DNA of 64,000 nt from F23-D06 sp947165685 (GTDB taxonomy: Bacteria; Bacteroidota; Bacteroidia; Bacteroidales; WCHB1-69). The stretch lies in contig CAMVBK010000008.1 of NCBI GenBank assembly GCA_947165685.1, forward strand, positions 1 to 64,000, given 5' to 3'. The position numbers and the translations under genes were made by a program. Below, one piece after another: positions 51,705 to 58,979 of this stretch (within the stretch, counting starts at the first letter, position 1; every line of letters starts with the position of its first letter). A model generated the notes under the pieces. The model did not search any database and was not told the origin of the DNA. It saw only the letters and a program-made list of their open reading frames with translations.

Positions 51705-53213
51705 ATGGCAACAATACAAGAGAAATTGGCGGATTCATTGGCGGTGCTGAAGGAGTACCAGGATGCCCACGGGGACAATTTGGTGATTCAAGGGGCGGAC
51801 ACATTAGGACGGACGCATACGGAGAGATTAGTGAACAGCGGGTATTTGCAGATGGTCATCCGGGGGTGGTATATTCCATCGTCGCCGGGGAGCGAGGGCG
51901 ATTCCACGGTGTGGTATGTATCCTATTGGAGTTTCGTGACGGCTTACTTGGAAAAGCGTTTCGGTGGTGACTGGTGTCTGTCGCCTGAGCTTTCGCTTTA
52001 TTATTACAGTGGAAAAACAGTCATTCCAAAGCAACTGATTGTGCGTAGTGAGTTGGGAAAGAACAACATCCTGCCACTGCCCTTCGGGACTTCAATTGTA
52101 GATATCAAGGCTTCTTTGCCGCTGGAAGTGGTGCAGGAACCGCGATATGGCGTGCGGTTATATCCGATGGAGTATGCCCTGTTGATGGCGGGACCCGACT
52201 ATTTTCGGCACGACGCTTTGGAGGCAAGGTCATGCTTGGCCAGTCTGCGGGACGTATCGCCGATAGTGTCGGCAGCCATCGATGGAGGGCACACCACCCG
52301 CGTTGGGCGCGTGGCAGGTGCGCTGCGTTCCATTGGCCGGGGAGAGATGGCTGACGAACTGTTGCGTAGAATGCGTCAGGTGGGACATGCGGTGACGGAG
52401 GAGAACCCGTTTGAGGAGGATGTGCGCATGGGGATGTTTGCGGTGCCTCCCTACGTGTCACGGATTCGCCTGATGTGGACGCAGATGCGGAAGGTGGTTT
52501 TGGAGACGTTGAAAGTTGAGCCCATACAGCAGGATGCGGCATCGGTGCTGGCGATGATGGACGCGACGTATGTGAAAGACAGCTACCACTCCTTGTCGAT
52601 TGAGGGGTACAAGATCACGGAAGGACTGTTAGAGCGGGTGCGGAGTGGTGATTGGGATCCCGAGAAAGATGAGGCGGACAAGGAGCGCAGGAATGCGTTG
52701 GCCGCCCGTGGCTATTACCAGGCGTACGAATTGTTGAAGCAGGGCGTTGCCGACTGTTTCTCGGGGCAGGCACCCGCGCAGCTGTACGTAAAAAAACATC
52801 AGGACTGGCACTTCCAGCTGTTTGAGCCGTGCATCCGGGTGGGCATCGTGAAGGCTTCGGATCTGGTGGGTTACCGCAGGCATCAGGTCTATATCCGCAA
52901 TTCCATGCACACGCCGTTGAATCCCGATGCCGTTTTAGACGCGATGAGTGCGTTGTCAGATTTGATGATGGAGGAGAAGAGTGCTTTAGTACGTGCGGTT
53001 TTGGGGCATTTCTTCTTCGTCTATATCCATCCCTACATAGACGGCAACGGCCGCACCGCCCGCTTCGTGATGAACAGCCAGCTCGTGACCGCCGGCTACC
53101 CCTGGGTGGTAATCCCCGTGGAGCGCCGGGAAGAGTACATGGCTGCGTTAGAGAAGGCGAGCGTGGAGGAGGATGTAGAGGGGTTCGTGAGGTTTATTGG
53201 GAGTTTGATGTGA
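51705..53213 (+). CDS. Fic-domain protein with AbiEi-like N-terminal part
   Basis: 502 residues. The first 200 resemble AbiEi-type antitoxin or transcription-factor folds (HTERLVNSGYLQMVIRGWYIP, a winged helix with GWYIP). The C-terminal Fic domain has HPYIDGNGRTAR (H442 onward), the full adenylylation motif, and an inhibitory motif SLSIEG (S296-G301) upstream, so it is a class II, self-inhibited Fic protein. It likely AMPylates a protein and may control its own promoter; the target is unknown. First gene of the defence-like island. Confidence 0.85.
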   Translation: MATIQEKLADSLAVLKEYQDAHGDNLVIQGADTLGRTHTERLVNSGYLQMVIRGWYIPSSPGSEGDSTVWYVSYWSFVTAYLEKRFGGDWCLSPELSLYYYSGKTVIPKQLIVRSELGKNNILPLPFGTSIVDIKASLPLEVVQEPRYGVRLYPMEYALLMAGPDYFRHDALEARSCLASLRDVSPIVSAAIDGGHTTRVGRVAGALRSIGRGEMADELLRRMRQVGHAVTEENPFEEDVRMGMFAVPPYVSRIRLMWTQMRKVVLETLKVEPIQQDAASVLAMMDATYVKDSYHSLSIEGYKITEGLLERVRSGDWDPEKDEADKERRNALAARGYYQAYELLKQGVADCFSGQAPAQLYVKKHQDWHFQLFEPCIRVGIVKASDLVGYRRHQVYIRNSMHTPLNPDAVLDAMSALSDLMMEEKSALVRAVLGHFFFVYIHPYIDGNGRTARFVMNSQLVTAGYPWVVIPVERREEYMAALEKASVEEDVEGFVRFIGSLM

Positions 53214-53263
53214 GGAGAGGTGTTTTTTTCTTGCGCAAAATCTGACGAATGGGAAAAGATTTG

Positions 53264-53271
53264 TATTTTTG
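53264..53271 (+). promoter_or_regulatory. Promoter of the DUF3791 pair
   Basis: TATTTTTG, 19 bp before ATG 53291. Confidence 0.6.
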
Positions 53272-53290
53272 CACTCTTGAATGCTGTGTT

Positions 53291-53530
53291 ATGAAGAATA
53301 TTGTTGAAATATCAAGGACGCAAGTAGTCATGACGTTCATAGCCACTTGTGTTGAGACCACCGCCAGATTCCTTAATACTTCTTACAAAGAAGTTTACCA
53401 ACGGATGAAGCGTGTGGGTCTGATAGAACGGTTTATACTCCCTCACTACGAAACGCTTCACAGTGAGAGCAGGGAAAATCTTGCGGAGGTATTAATAGAA
53501 TGTATGAACAATTGGGAGAACAGAAAATGA
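53291..53530 (+). CDS. DUF3791-like small protein
   Basis: 79 residues from ATG 53291: VVMTFIATCVETTARFLNTSYKEVYQRMKRVGLIERFILPHYETLH, the pattern of DUF3791 proteins (helix, E/KEVY, then Y-x-x-LH). These usually occur in small operons with a DUF3990 ADP-ribosyltransferase-like protein, suspected of toxin-antitoxin work. No DUF3990 gene is seen. Overlaps the next gene (ATGA). Confidence 0.7.
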   Translation: MKNIVEISRTQVVMTFIATCVETTARFLNTSYKEVYQRMKRVGLIERFILPHYETLHSESRENLAEVLIECMNNWENRK

Positions 53531-53787
53531 GTGAAGTGATGGAACAGAAACAATCTGATGACCCCGTCAAATCGCCTGTCATACAGGAGATTATTATGAG
53601 CAACCGCATCGGTGCCATCTCGATGGAGCTGGCCAAACGACTTAATATCGAACCCGTGAAAGCGTTGCAGCTATTCTACGAAAGCCAAACCTGCGCCGAC
53701 CTCCACGACAAATCGACTGGGCTGTACCTTTATGGGGATTTGTATGTTTGCGATGAGTTTATGAGGGAGAAGGGGGAAGAGATGTAA
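53527..53787 (+). CDS. Small protein of the DUF3791/DUF3990 gene neighbourhood
   Basis: 86 residues from ATG 53527, which overlaps the previous stop (ATGA). Core NRIGAISMELAKRLNIEPVK then ALQLFYESQTCADLHDKSTG and LYLYGDLYVCDEF. This type commonly follows DUF3791 genes; function unknown. The 237-bp gap to 54024 holds only the next promoter. Confidence 0.6.
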   Translation: MSEVMEQKQSDDPVKSPVIQEIIMSNRIGAISMELAKRLNIEPVKALQLFYESQTCADLHDKSTGLYLYGDLYVCDEFMREKGEEM

Positions 53788-53992
53788 CGATGTTTTGCAA
53801 AACGAACAAAGAACATCATAGAAATGGCATCAATCTTTTTTTGTGGACTACAGAAAAACAGTTTTGTGGAAGCTTCATAGTGGTCGCAAATAGATATATG
53901 AGCCTTAGTTTACGTGTTATTCTCGCGTATTATATAACACGACAGTGTTAATTTGTTTTCTAAAGAAAGGAACGCACCTTTTGAAAAAAATG

Positions 53993-54000
53993 TATCTTTG
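53993..54000 (+). promoter_or_regulatory. Promoter of the ABC-3C operon
   Basis: TATCTTTG, 24 bp before ATG 54025. Confidence 0.65.
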
Positions 54001-54024
54001 CAAGATTAAAAGAGAACGAAAAGA

Positions 54025-54975
54025 ATGATATCTTACGATTTCAATCATATTAGTGAGGATGACTTTGAACGACTCGTTATTGATCTGTGCAATAGTTTGT
54101 TGGGGATCGGAGTCCATTCTTTTACCAAGGGGCCAGATGGGGGAAAGGATGGCTTCTTTGAAGGGACAGCTCAGTCTTATCCGTCCACTATGTCTCCGTG
54201 GAGTGGCAAATTTATCATACAAGCAAAGCATACAACAACAGTCGATGCTAGTTGTGCAGACAATTCTTTTTTCTCCAATCAATCGAGTATTATCAATCAT
54301 GAGATAGAGAGATTAGTACAGATGCGTACTGATAAGGGGCAAGATTTTGATTGTTATATACTTTTTACTAACCGAAAACTTCCAGGGGGCACACATACTG
54401 CGTTATGTCAGCACTTACAGAATGGTTTAGGCATTCAGAATGCAGATGTGAGAGGATTGGAAGACTTGATTCGCTATGTTGAACAATGCCCAGAGATGAT
54501 AAAGAAGTATCAATTAACACGCTATGTTCTTCCTGATCAGTTCTATGAATCTGACATCCGTGATGTAATAGTTCTTTTCAGTAGCAATACAAGTTGGATA
54601 GATACTGGCCCTGTAAAGGAAACTACCCCTTTTGAGTTTGCTGACAAGAAAAGGAAGAATGCGTTGAATAATATTGATGAGGCATATTTCAGTGATATTA
54701 AGAGCCACTCCCTGCAGTTTTTCCACTCAATTGAGTGCTTCCTACAAGATCCTAGAAATGCTCAATATCTGATAAAGTATAAGAACACGACATCAGATTT
54801 GAGGGGATATATACAAAAGCACTCAGATCAATACAGTTTTAAAGAAATGCTGGAAACTATTATCGACACCATTAGCGGTGCAGATACAAATGCAGATATT
54901 TTCCGTGTACGTGCTTTGGTTAGGGTGTTCGTACACTATATGTATTGGAATTGCGATATAGGCAGAAAGGAATAA
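54025..54975 (+). CDS. ABC-three-component effector with Mrr-like nuclease domain
   Basis: 316 residues, AT-rich. The N-terminal domain is a restriction-endonuclease (Mrr/PD-(D/E)xK) fold: DFERLVIDLCNSLLGI, GPDGGKDGFFEG (D38, D42) and FIIQAKHT (Q66, K68). After it a helical region (about 190-316), fitting the C-terminal domain that joins effectors to the middle component in ABC-3C systems. It presumably cuts nucleic acid when the ATPase partner senses an invader. First gene of a three-gene operon. Confidence 0.8.
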   Translation: MISYDFNHISEDDFERLVIDLCNSLLGIGVHSFTKGPDGGKDGFFEGTAQSYPSTMSPWSGKFIIQAKHTTTVDASCADNSFFSNQSSIINHEIERLVQMRTDKGQDFDCYILFTNRKLPGGTHTALCQHLQNGLGIQNADVRGLEDLIRYVEQCPEMIKKYQLTRYVLPDQFYESDIRDVIVLFSSNTSWIDTGPVKETTPFEFADKKRKNALNNIDEAYFSDIKSHSLQFFHSIECFLQDPRNAQYLIKYKNTTSDLRGYIQKHSDQYSFKEMLETIIDTISGADTNADIFRVRALVRVFVHYMYWNCDIGRKE

Positions 54976-54985
54976 GAGACGAGAT

Positions 54986-55225
54986 ATGATAATGCCCGAT
55001 AAATATACCAATTTGAATCTGTCGGTAGTTAATATTGGCGGTGTGATTTTGAAGTCGTTGTATAACTGTTCTATTCAGAAGTATGATGACTTGGAAAACC
55101 ATGTTGCCGCTTCGCTTGGCGACAACGCCCGATTGCTTTTTGTTCAAGCTTTGAGTTTCCTTTATGCTTTGGGTAAGATTAGTTATCAACCATCATCTGA
55201 TTCTGTAAATCTGGTGCAATTATGA
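54986..55225 (+). CDS. ABC-three-component middle component (type 6-like)
   Basis: 79 residues: PDKYTNLNLSVVNIGGVILKSL, then a helical stretch and FVQALSFLYALGKISYQP, the pattern of the small winged-helix middle components. It is thought to link effector and ATPase. Ten bp after the effector stop; its TGA overlaps the ATPase ATG (ATGA), so the three genes are coupled. Confidence 0.78.
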   Translation: MIMPDKYTNLNLSVVNIGGVILKSLYNCSIQKYDDLENHVAASLGDNARLLFVQALSFLYALGKISYQPSSDSVNLVQL

Positions 55226-56991
55226 GACTGAGTAGATTATATTCAAATGATAGTCGTTTCCATAACATGACCTTTAATGAGGGATTAAATGTCGTATTAG
55301 GAAAAGTGACCAAGCGTGATGAAGTACAGAAAGATTCTCATAATTTGGGCAAATCTACTCTTATTGATGTGCTCGATTTCATGCTCTTAAAGAATATTGA
55401 CAAGAGTCATATTTTCAAAAAATACAGTCCGCTGTTTGATAACCATATTTTCTATCTTGAGATAATGATCAATGATGGTTCCTATTTAACTATCCGTCGT
55501 TCAGTTAATCAGGCCACACGTATCTCGTTTAAGAATAGTGAAGCTTCGATAATTTGCACAGAAGACACCGCTTGGGACGAAACAAATGTTCCTATAGAGA
55601 AGGCACGTGAGTTTCTTAATACTCAACTTAACTTTGATGTTCTTCCCGACTGGCAATATCGTAAAACAGTATCTTTCTTTTTGCGCACTCAAAAAGATTA
55701 TATTAATGTATTCCAGTTGGGAAAATTTCTCAACGGTAAGCATAAGGATTGGAAACCCGTTGTTTTCGAGCTTTTGGGCTATGATAGTGATGCACTGAAG
55801 CGCAAATATGAACTTGATGAGCGACTTGATGGCTTACGAACCAAAAGCAAAGCCGTCAGTGTTGAAATGTCGGTGAATGTTGATGACTATGATAAAGTAA
55901 AGAGTACTCTTGCCCTACGAATGAGTGAGCGCGATGAAATGCAGCAGAGAGTGGATGCTTTTAGTTTCTATTCGGAAGAACATCAAATTAGTCAGAATTT
56001 GGTTGACAATATCGAACGTAATATTTCTGAACTTAACTCACGCGAATATGCACTAAGTTATGATTTTGAACGTGTCAAGTCCTCAATTGCCAATCTGCCA
56101 TCTTTCGACTTGGAACAGTTGAAACAGATTTATGAGGAAGTTAATATTTATTTCCCTGACAATCTGGCTTGCAGTTTTGATGACCTATATCAGTTTAATG
56201 TAAAGGTAACACAAGAACGCAACTTCTATCTGCGTGAACAAGCCAACACAATAGAAGAAGAACTTCGTTCGGTGCGACAACGTTTACAAGAGCTTGATCG
56301 CCAACGTCGTGATGCTCTTGCCTCTTTACATGACCGCGACACATTCCATAAATTCAAAAACTATCAGAAAAAACTTGCTCAATTAGAAGGTGAAGTTAGC
56401 CGACTTGAGATACAGTTGCGTAATATAGATGTCATTTCTACTCTTAACGATGAAATAGAGAAGGTGCAGCAAGAGCAAAAGGAGATTAGCAAAGAAATAA
56501 CGACCCAACTGAAACGTCAGGATGGTGATATCCCTTCTACTATTAAGCGTTGCTTCAACGAGATCTTCCGCACGATATTTGGTGTGAGTGCTCTTCTTTA
56601 TGTTCGAACCAATAAGACTGGTAATGTGGATTTTTACACTGATGTTGCTCCTGATGAGACTTCAAAGGCAACAGCAGAAGGTTATGGCAACACATATAAC
56701 AAGATGTTGTGTGTAGCCTTTGACTTGGCAGTTTTGGCAACTTATAGTTCGAAATCATTCTTCCGTTTTGTTTATCACGACGGCGTTTTTGAAGGTTTGG
56801 ACAACAGAAAAAAAGAACTATTTGTTCAAGTAGCTCATGACTATTGCAAAAAATATAACCTTCAATACATCTTTTCATCAATCGAGGATGATGTGCCACA
56901 AAATATCCTTTCATCATTTTCAAGTGCTGAACAATTCTTAACATTAAGTGACCAAGATGATAGTGGTAAACTATTTGGTTTCAGTTTTTGA
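55222..56991 (+). CDS. DUF2326 SMC/RecF-like ABC ATPase of the ABC-3C system
   Basis: 589 residues. Walker A is HNLGKSTL (40-47), long coiled coils at about 215-300 and 340-440, and the C-terminal half-site contains FVYHDGVFEGLDNRKKE (Walker B-like HD) and the late region ILSSFSSAEQFLTL. This is the DUF2326 layout. In the proposed ABC-3C model the ATPase detects foreign nucleoprotein and signals to the effector. Intact, with GC far lower than the flanking housekeeping DNA. Confidence 0.85.
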   Translation: MRLSRLYSNDSRFHNMTFNEGLNVVLGKVTKRDEVQKDSHNLGKSTLIDVLDFMLLKNIDKSHIFKKYSPLFDNHIFYLEIMINDGSYLTIRRSVNQATRISFKNSEASIICTEDTAWDETNVPIEKAREFLNTQLNFDVLPDWQYRKTVSFFLRTQKDYINVFQLGKFLNGKHKDWKPVVFELLGYDSDALKRKYELDERLDGLRTKSKAVSVEMSVNVDDYDKVKSTLALRMSERDEMQQRVDAFSFYSEEHQISQNLVDNIERNISELNSREYALSYDFERVKSSIANLPSFDLEQLKQIYEEVNIYFPDNLACSFDDLYQFNVKVTQERNFYLREQANTIEEELRSVRQRLQELDRQRRDALASLHDRDTFHKFKNYQKKLAQLEGEVSRLEIQLRNIDVISTLNDEIEKVQQEQKEISKEITTQLKRQDGDIPSTIKRCFNEIFRTIFGVSALLYVRTNKTGNVDFYTDVAPDETSKATAEGYGNTYNKMLCVAFDLAVLATYSSKSFFRFVYHDGVFEGLDNRKKELFVQVAHDYCKKYNLQYIFSSIEDDVPQNILSSFSSAEQFLTLSDQDDSGKLFGFSF

Positions 56992-57020
56992 AAACCGGAT
57001 ACATTTCACCCACAAAAAGA

Positions 57021-57070
57021 ATATAAACTTTAACGAATAATATACCAAACATCAGAAGAATAGAAAGATA
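57021..57070. repeat. 50-bp direct repeat, copy 1
   Basis: atataaactttaacga, then a variable middle, then agaagaatagaaagata; matches 57985-58034 with a few changes. Confidence 0.85.
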
Positions 57071-57110
57071 GTTGATTTATGGAGCAGAAGACAGTGTAAC
57101 CAACTTTTTG

Positions 57111-57118
57111 TATTTTTG
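57111..57118 (+). promoter_or_regulatory. Promoter of the FISUMP lipoprotein gene
   Basis: TATTTTTG, about 80 bp before the ATG; the leader is T-rich. Confidence 0.5.
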
Positions 57119-57199
57119 CAGTCTCAAAAGTGGTATACTTTTGTATTATTATTTGGTATGTTTTATTATTATTATTTGCACTTAAATTAATAATTTGTT

Positions 57200-57898
57200 A
57201 TGAAAATTAAACTTTTGTTGTTGTGTATTATGGCGTTTATCACTGCTTGTGAAAGACCCGGCCCCGAATATCCTATTGATCCAAATAATCCTGTCAATCC
57301 TGAATCTCCTAATATTATTCGAAATGCTGTGAAAGATGTAGATGGAAATAATTATGATGCCATATGCATTGGCAATCAAGTATGGATGTCTACTAATCTA
57401 AAGACAACTCGTTATTCAGATGGAACTGCAATTCCAATGGGTGAAGATGGCGATGTATATCATGATCATGAGAATGATATATATTATCCTAATGAGCCTC
57501 GCAGATATTGTCCCAATGGAAATGAAAGCAACGTGAATGATTATGGGTATTTATACAACTGGCAAGCGGTCATGAATGGCTGTAATAGTAGTACGAACAA
57601 TCCCTCTGGAATTAGAGGTGTTTGTCCTCAAGGATGGCATGTGCCATCCACCGCAGAATGGGAAGAATTAAGGATCCATCTTTCAGAATTAGATGACTCA
57701 AATTCCTTTTTTTTATTTCCAGCAGGCAATCGTAGTGGCAATTATTATTCTGCTTTTGACAAATATCCCTATTTTTGGACAACTACAGAATGTGCCATTA
57801 ATTCTGCATATTATTATTACTTTTCATCTGTTATAGATTTACATAGTTTAGCTAGTTCCAAAACCAATGCCAATACCGTCCGCTGTATTCGCGATTAA
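57200..57898 (+). CDS. FISUMP-domain lipoprotein
   Basis: 232 residues: lipobox (LLLCIMAFITAC), a Pro/Asn linker, then the Fibrobacter succinogenes major paralogous domain: VWMSTNLKTTRYSDGTAIP, YGYLYNWQAV, GVCPQGWHVPSTAEWEEL, FWTTTE and VRCIRD at the end. The domain is complete but a little short in its middle. Function of the family is unknown; members are surface proteins. The gene lies between 50-bp direct repeats and between two defence systems, so it may be passenger cargo. Confidence 0.85.
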   Translation: MKIKLLLLCIMAFITACERPGPEYPIDPNNPVNPESPNIIRNAVKDVDGNNYDAICIGNQVWMSTNLKTTRYSDGTAIPMGEDGDVYHDHENDIYYPNEPRRYCPNGNESNVNDYGYLYNWQAVMNGCNSSTNNPSGIRGVCPQGWHVPSTAEWEELRIHLSELDDSNSFFLFPAGNRSGNYYSAFDKYPYFWTTTECAINSAYYYYFSSVIDLHSLASSKTNANTVRCIRD

Positions 57899-57936
57899 AT
57901 AAAAATTTTTAAATTTAAAGGGGAACAAACCAGTTC

Positions 57937-57966
57937 TTGGACAAACTCAACAATCTCCTATCTTTG
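57937..57966 (+). promoter_or_regulatory. Promoter of the methylase/helicase operon
   Basis: TTG 57937-57939 and TATCTTTG 57959-57966, 19 bp apart. Transcription from here would give a leader of about 230 bases before ATG 58206. Confidence 0.7.
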
Positions 57967-57984
57967 CCGCCCAAATAATCACAA

Positions 57985-58034
57985 ATATAAACTTTAACGA
58001 AAAATATACCGAAACAATAGAAGAATAGAAAGAT
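57985..58034. repeat. 50-bp direct repeat, copy 2
   Basis: Second copy of 57021-57070, inside the leader just after the promoter. Confidence 0.85.
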
Positions 58035-58065
58035 AACTAACATATTATAAAGCGTTTTCGCTCTA

Positions 58066-58205
58066 ACTTGCCTACTTGAAGTTCCACAAACAAGCCAAGC
58101 AATAGTATAGCGGTAAACGCCTACGAGTAATCGTGGGCTTTACTTACTTGCTTGGCAGGTCGTGGAACACCTAAGTAGGCGTAAGAAAAGTTCCACGATT
58201 TTTTT
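58066..58205 (+). ncRNA. Structured leader with mutually exclusive hairpins (attenuator-like)
   Basis: Four helices can stack: 58070-58077 with 58173-58180 (8 bp), 58081-58087 with 58162-58168 (7 bp), 58094-58102 with 58148-58156 (9 bp), and 58120-58126 with 58131-58137 (7 bp, one G-T pair) closed by a GTAA tetraloop of the GNRA type. The strand cgtggaac (58161-58168) can instead pair with gttccacg (58190-58197), followed by attttttt and the ATG at 58206. That second form is a terminator-like hairpin, so the leader may switch expression. No known riboswitch class was recognised. Confidence 0.6.
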
Positions 58206-58979
58206 ATGCCAAGCAACGAAAACCCAAAACAAATCAAAAGCCGCCAGAGGGTGGCTGACCATGGCGAGGTATTCACCAATCCGCGCGAGGTGAACGCCAT
58301 GCTCGACCTCGTGCGCGACGAGTCCTTCCGGCTCGACAGCCGCTTCCTCGAGCCCGCCTGCGGCGACGGCAACTTCCTCATCGAAATCCTCCGCCGCAAA
58401 CTCTCCCTTCTGCAAGACACCAAATCCCAAACCGAATGGGAGTTCCAGAGCCTCATCGCCGTCGGCTCCTGCTACGGCATCGACATCCTCCCCGACAATG
58501 CCGAAGCCTGCCGCACCAGACTGGAGACTTACGTCCTCTCCCAACACCCAGCCTCGGAGAGGCTGAACGCGCGAAGCGCAGGTAACACCACACAAGCGCA
58601 GCGCAGTGTGGTGACGCAGCGCAGTGTGGTGACGCAGCGCAGTGTGGTGACGGGACACGGTGAGGTGCTGGAGCGCAGTGTGGTGGAAGAAAGTCCCTAC
58701 CTCCTCTCCCTCCGCTATATGCTCCGAAAGAACATCGTCTGCGGCGACGCCCTCTCTTACCGCACCGCCGACGACAAGCCCATCGTCTTCTGCGAGTGGA
58801 CCCCCATCGCCGGCAGCATGCAGTTCTCCCGTCGCGACTTCCAGTTCGACTTCCTCGTCACCCAAAGCCACCAGTACAGCCTCTTCGACGAGCAGGGCGA
58901 AGTGCAAAGCTTCGACGAGCCCGTGCGCACCTATCCCCCATTGCATTACACCCAACTTTACCGATATGACACACTATAG
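58206..58979 (+). CDS. Methylase-like subunit lacking motif IV
   Basis: 257 residues. The start resembles motif X and motif I of N6-adenine methylases: RQRVADHGEVFTNPREVNAM and FLEPACGDGNFLIEILRRKL (47-66). No (D/N)PP(Y/F) follows; the equivalent place reads PIVFCEWTPI. So it can probably bind SAM or act as scaffold but not methylate alone. A linker of about residues 115-160 is built from repeats, including three tandem 18-bp units (TQRSVV). Overlaps the methylase gene by 14 bp. First gene after the structured leader. Confidence 0.75.
   Translation: MPSNENPKQIKSRQRVADHGEVFTNPREVNAMLDLVRDESFRLDSRFLEPACGDGNFLIEILRRKLSLLQDTKSQTEWEFQSLIAVGSCYGIDILPDNAEACRTRLETYVLSQHPASERLNARSAGNTTQAQRSVVTQRSVVTQRSVVTGHGEVLERSVVEESPYLLSLRYMLRKNIVCGDALSYRTADDKPIVFCEWTPIAGSMQFSRRDFQFDFLVTQSHQYSLFDEQGEVQSFDEPVRTYPPLHYTQLYRYDTL
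58598..58651 (+). repeat. Three tandem 18-bp units inside the methylase-like gene
   Basis: Exact repeats of gcagcgcagtgtggtgac. The 8-bp word caccacac at 58587-58594 is complementary to gtgtggtg in the first unit; a degenerate fourth unit lies at 58672-58686. Confidence 0.95.

Noticed and set aside
57200..57898. FISUMP protein considered as part of the ABC-3C operon
   Set aside because: It has its own promoter box, a lipoprotein signal and direct-repeat borders, and ABC-3C systems do not include such a protein to my knowledge.
58066..58205. Structured leader considered as a retron msr-msd RNA
   Set aside because: No reverse transcriptase gene in the window, and the start codon follows the second hairpin directly.
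58660..58965. Longer start for the Eco57I-type methylase
   Set aside because: These 102 codons are Ser/Pro/Thr-rich and are an out-of-frame reading of the methylase-like subunit; the true start is ATG 58966.
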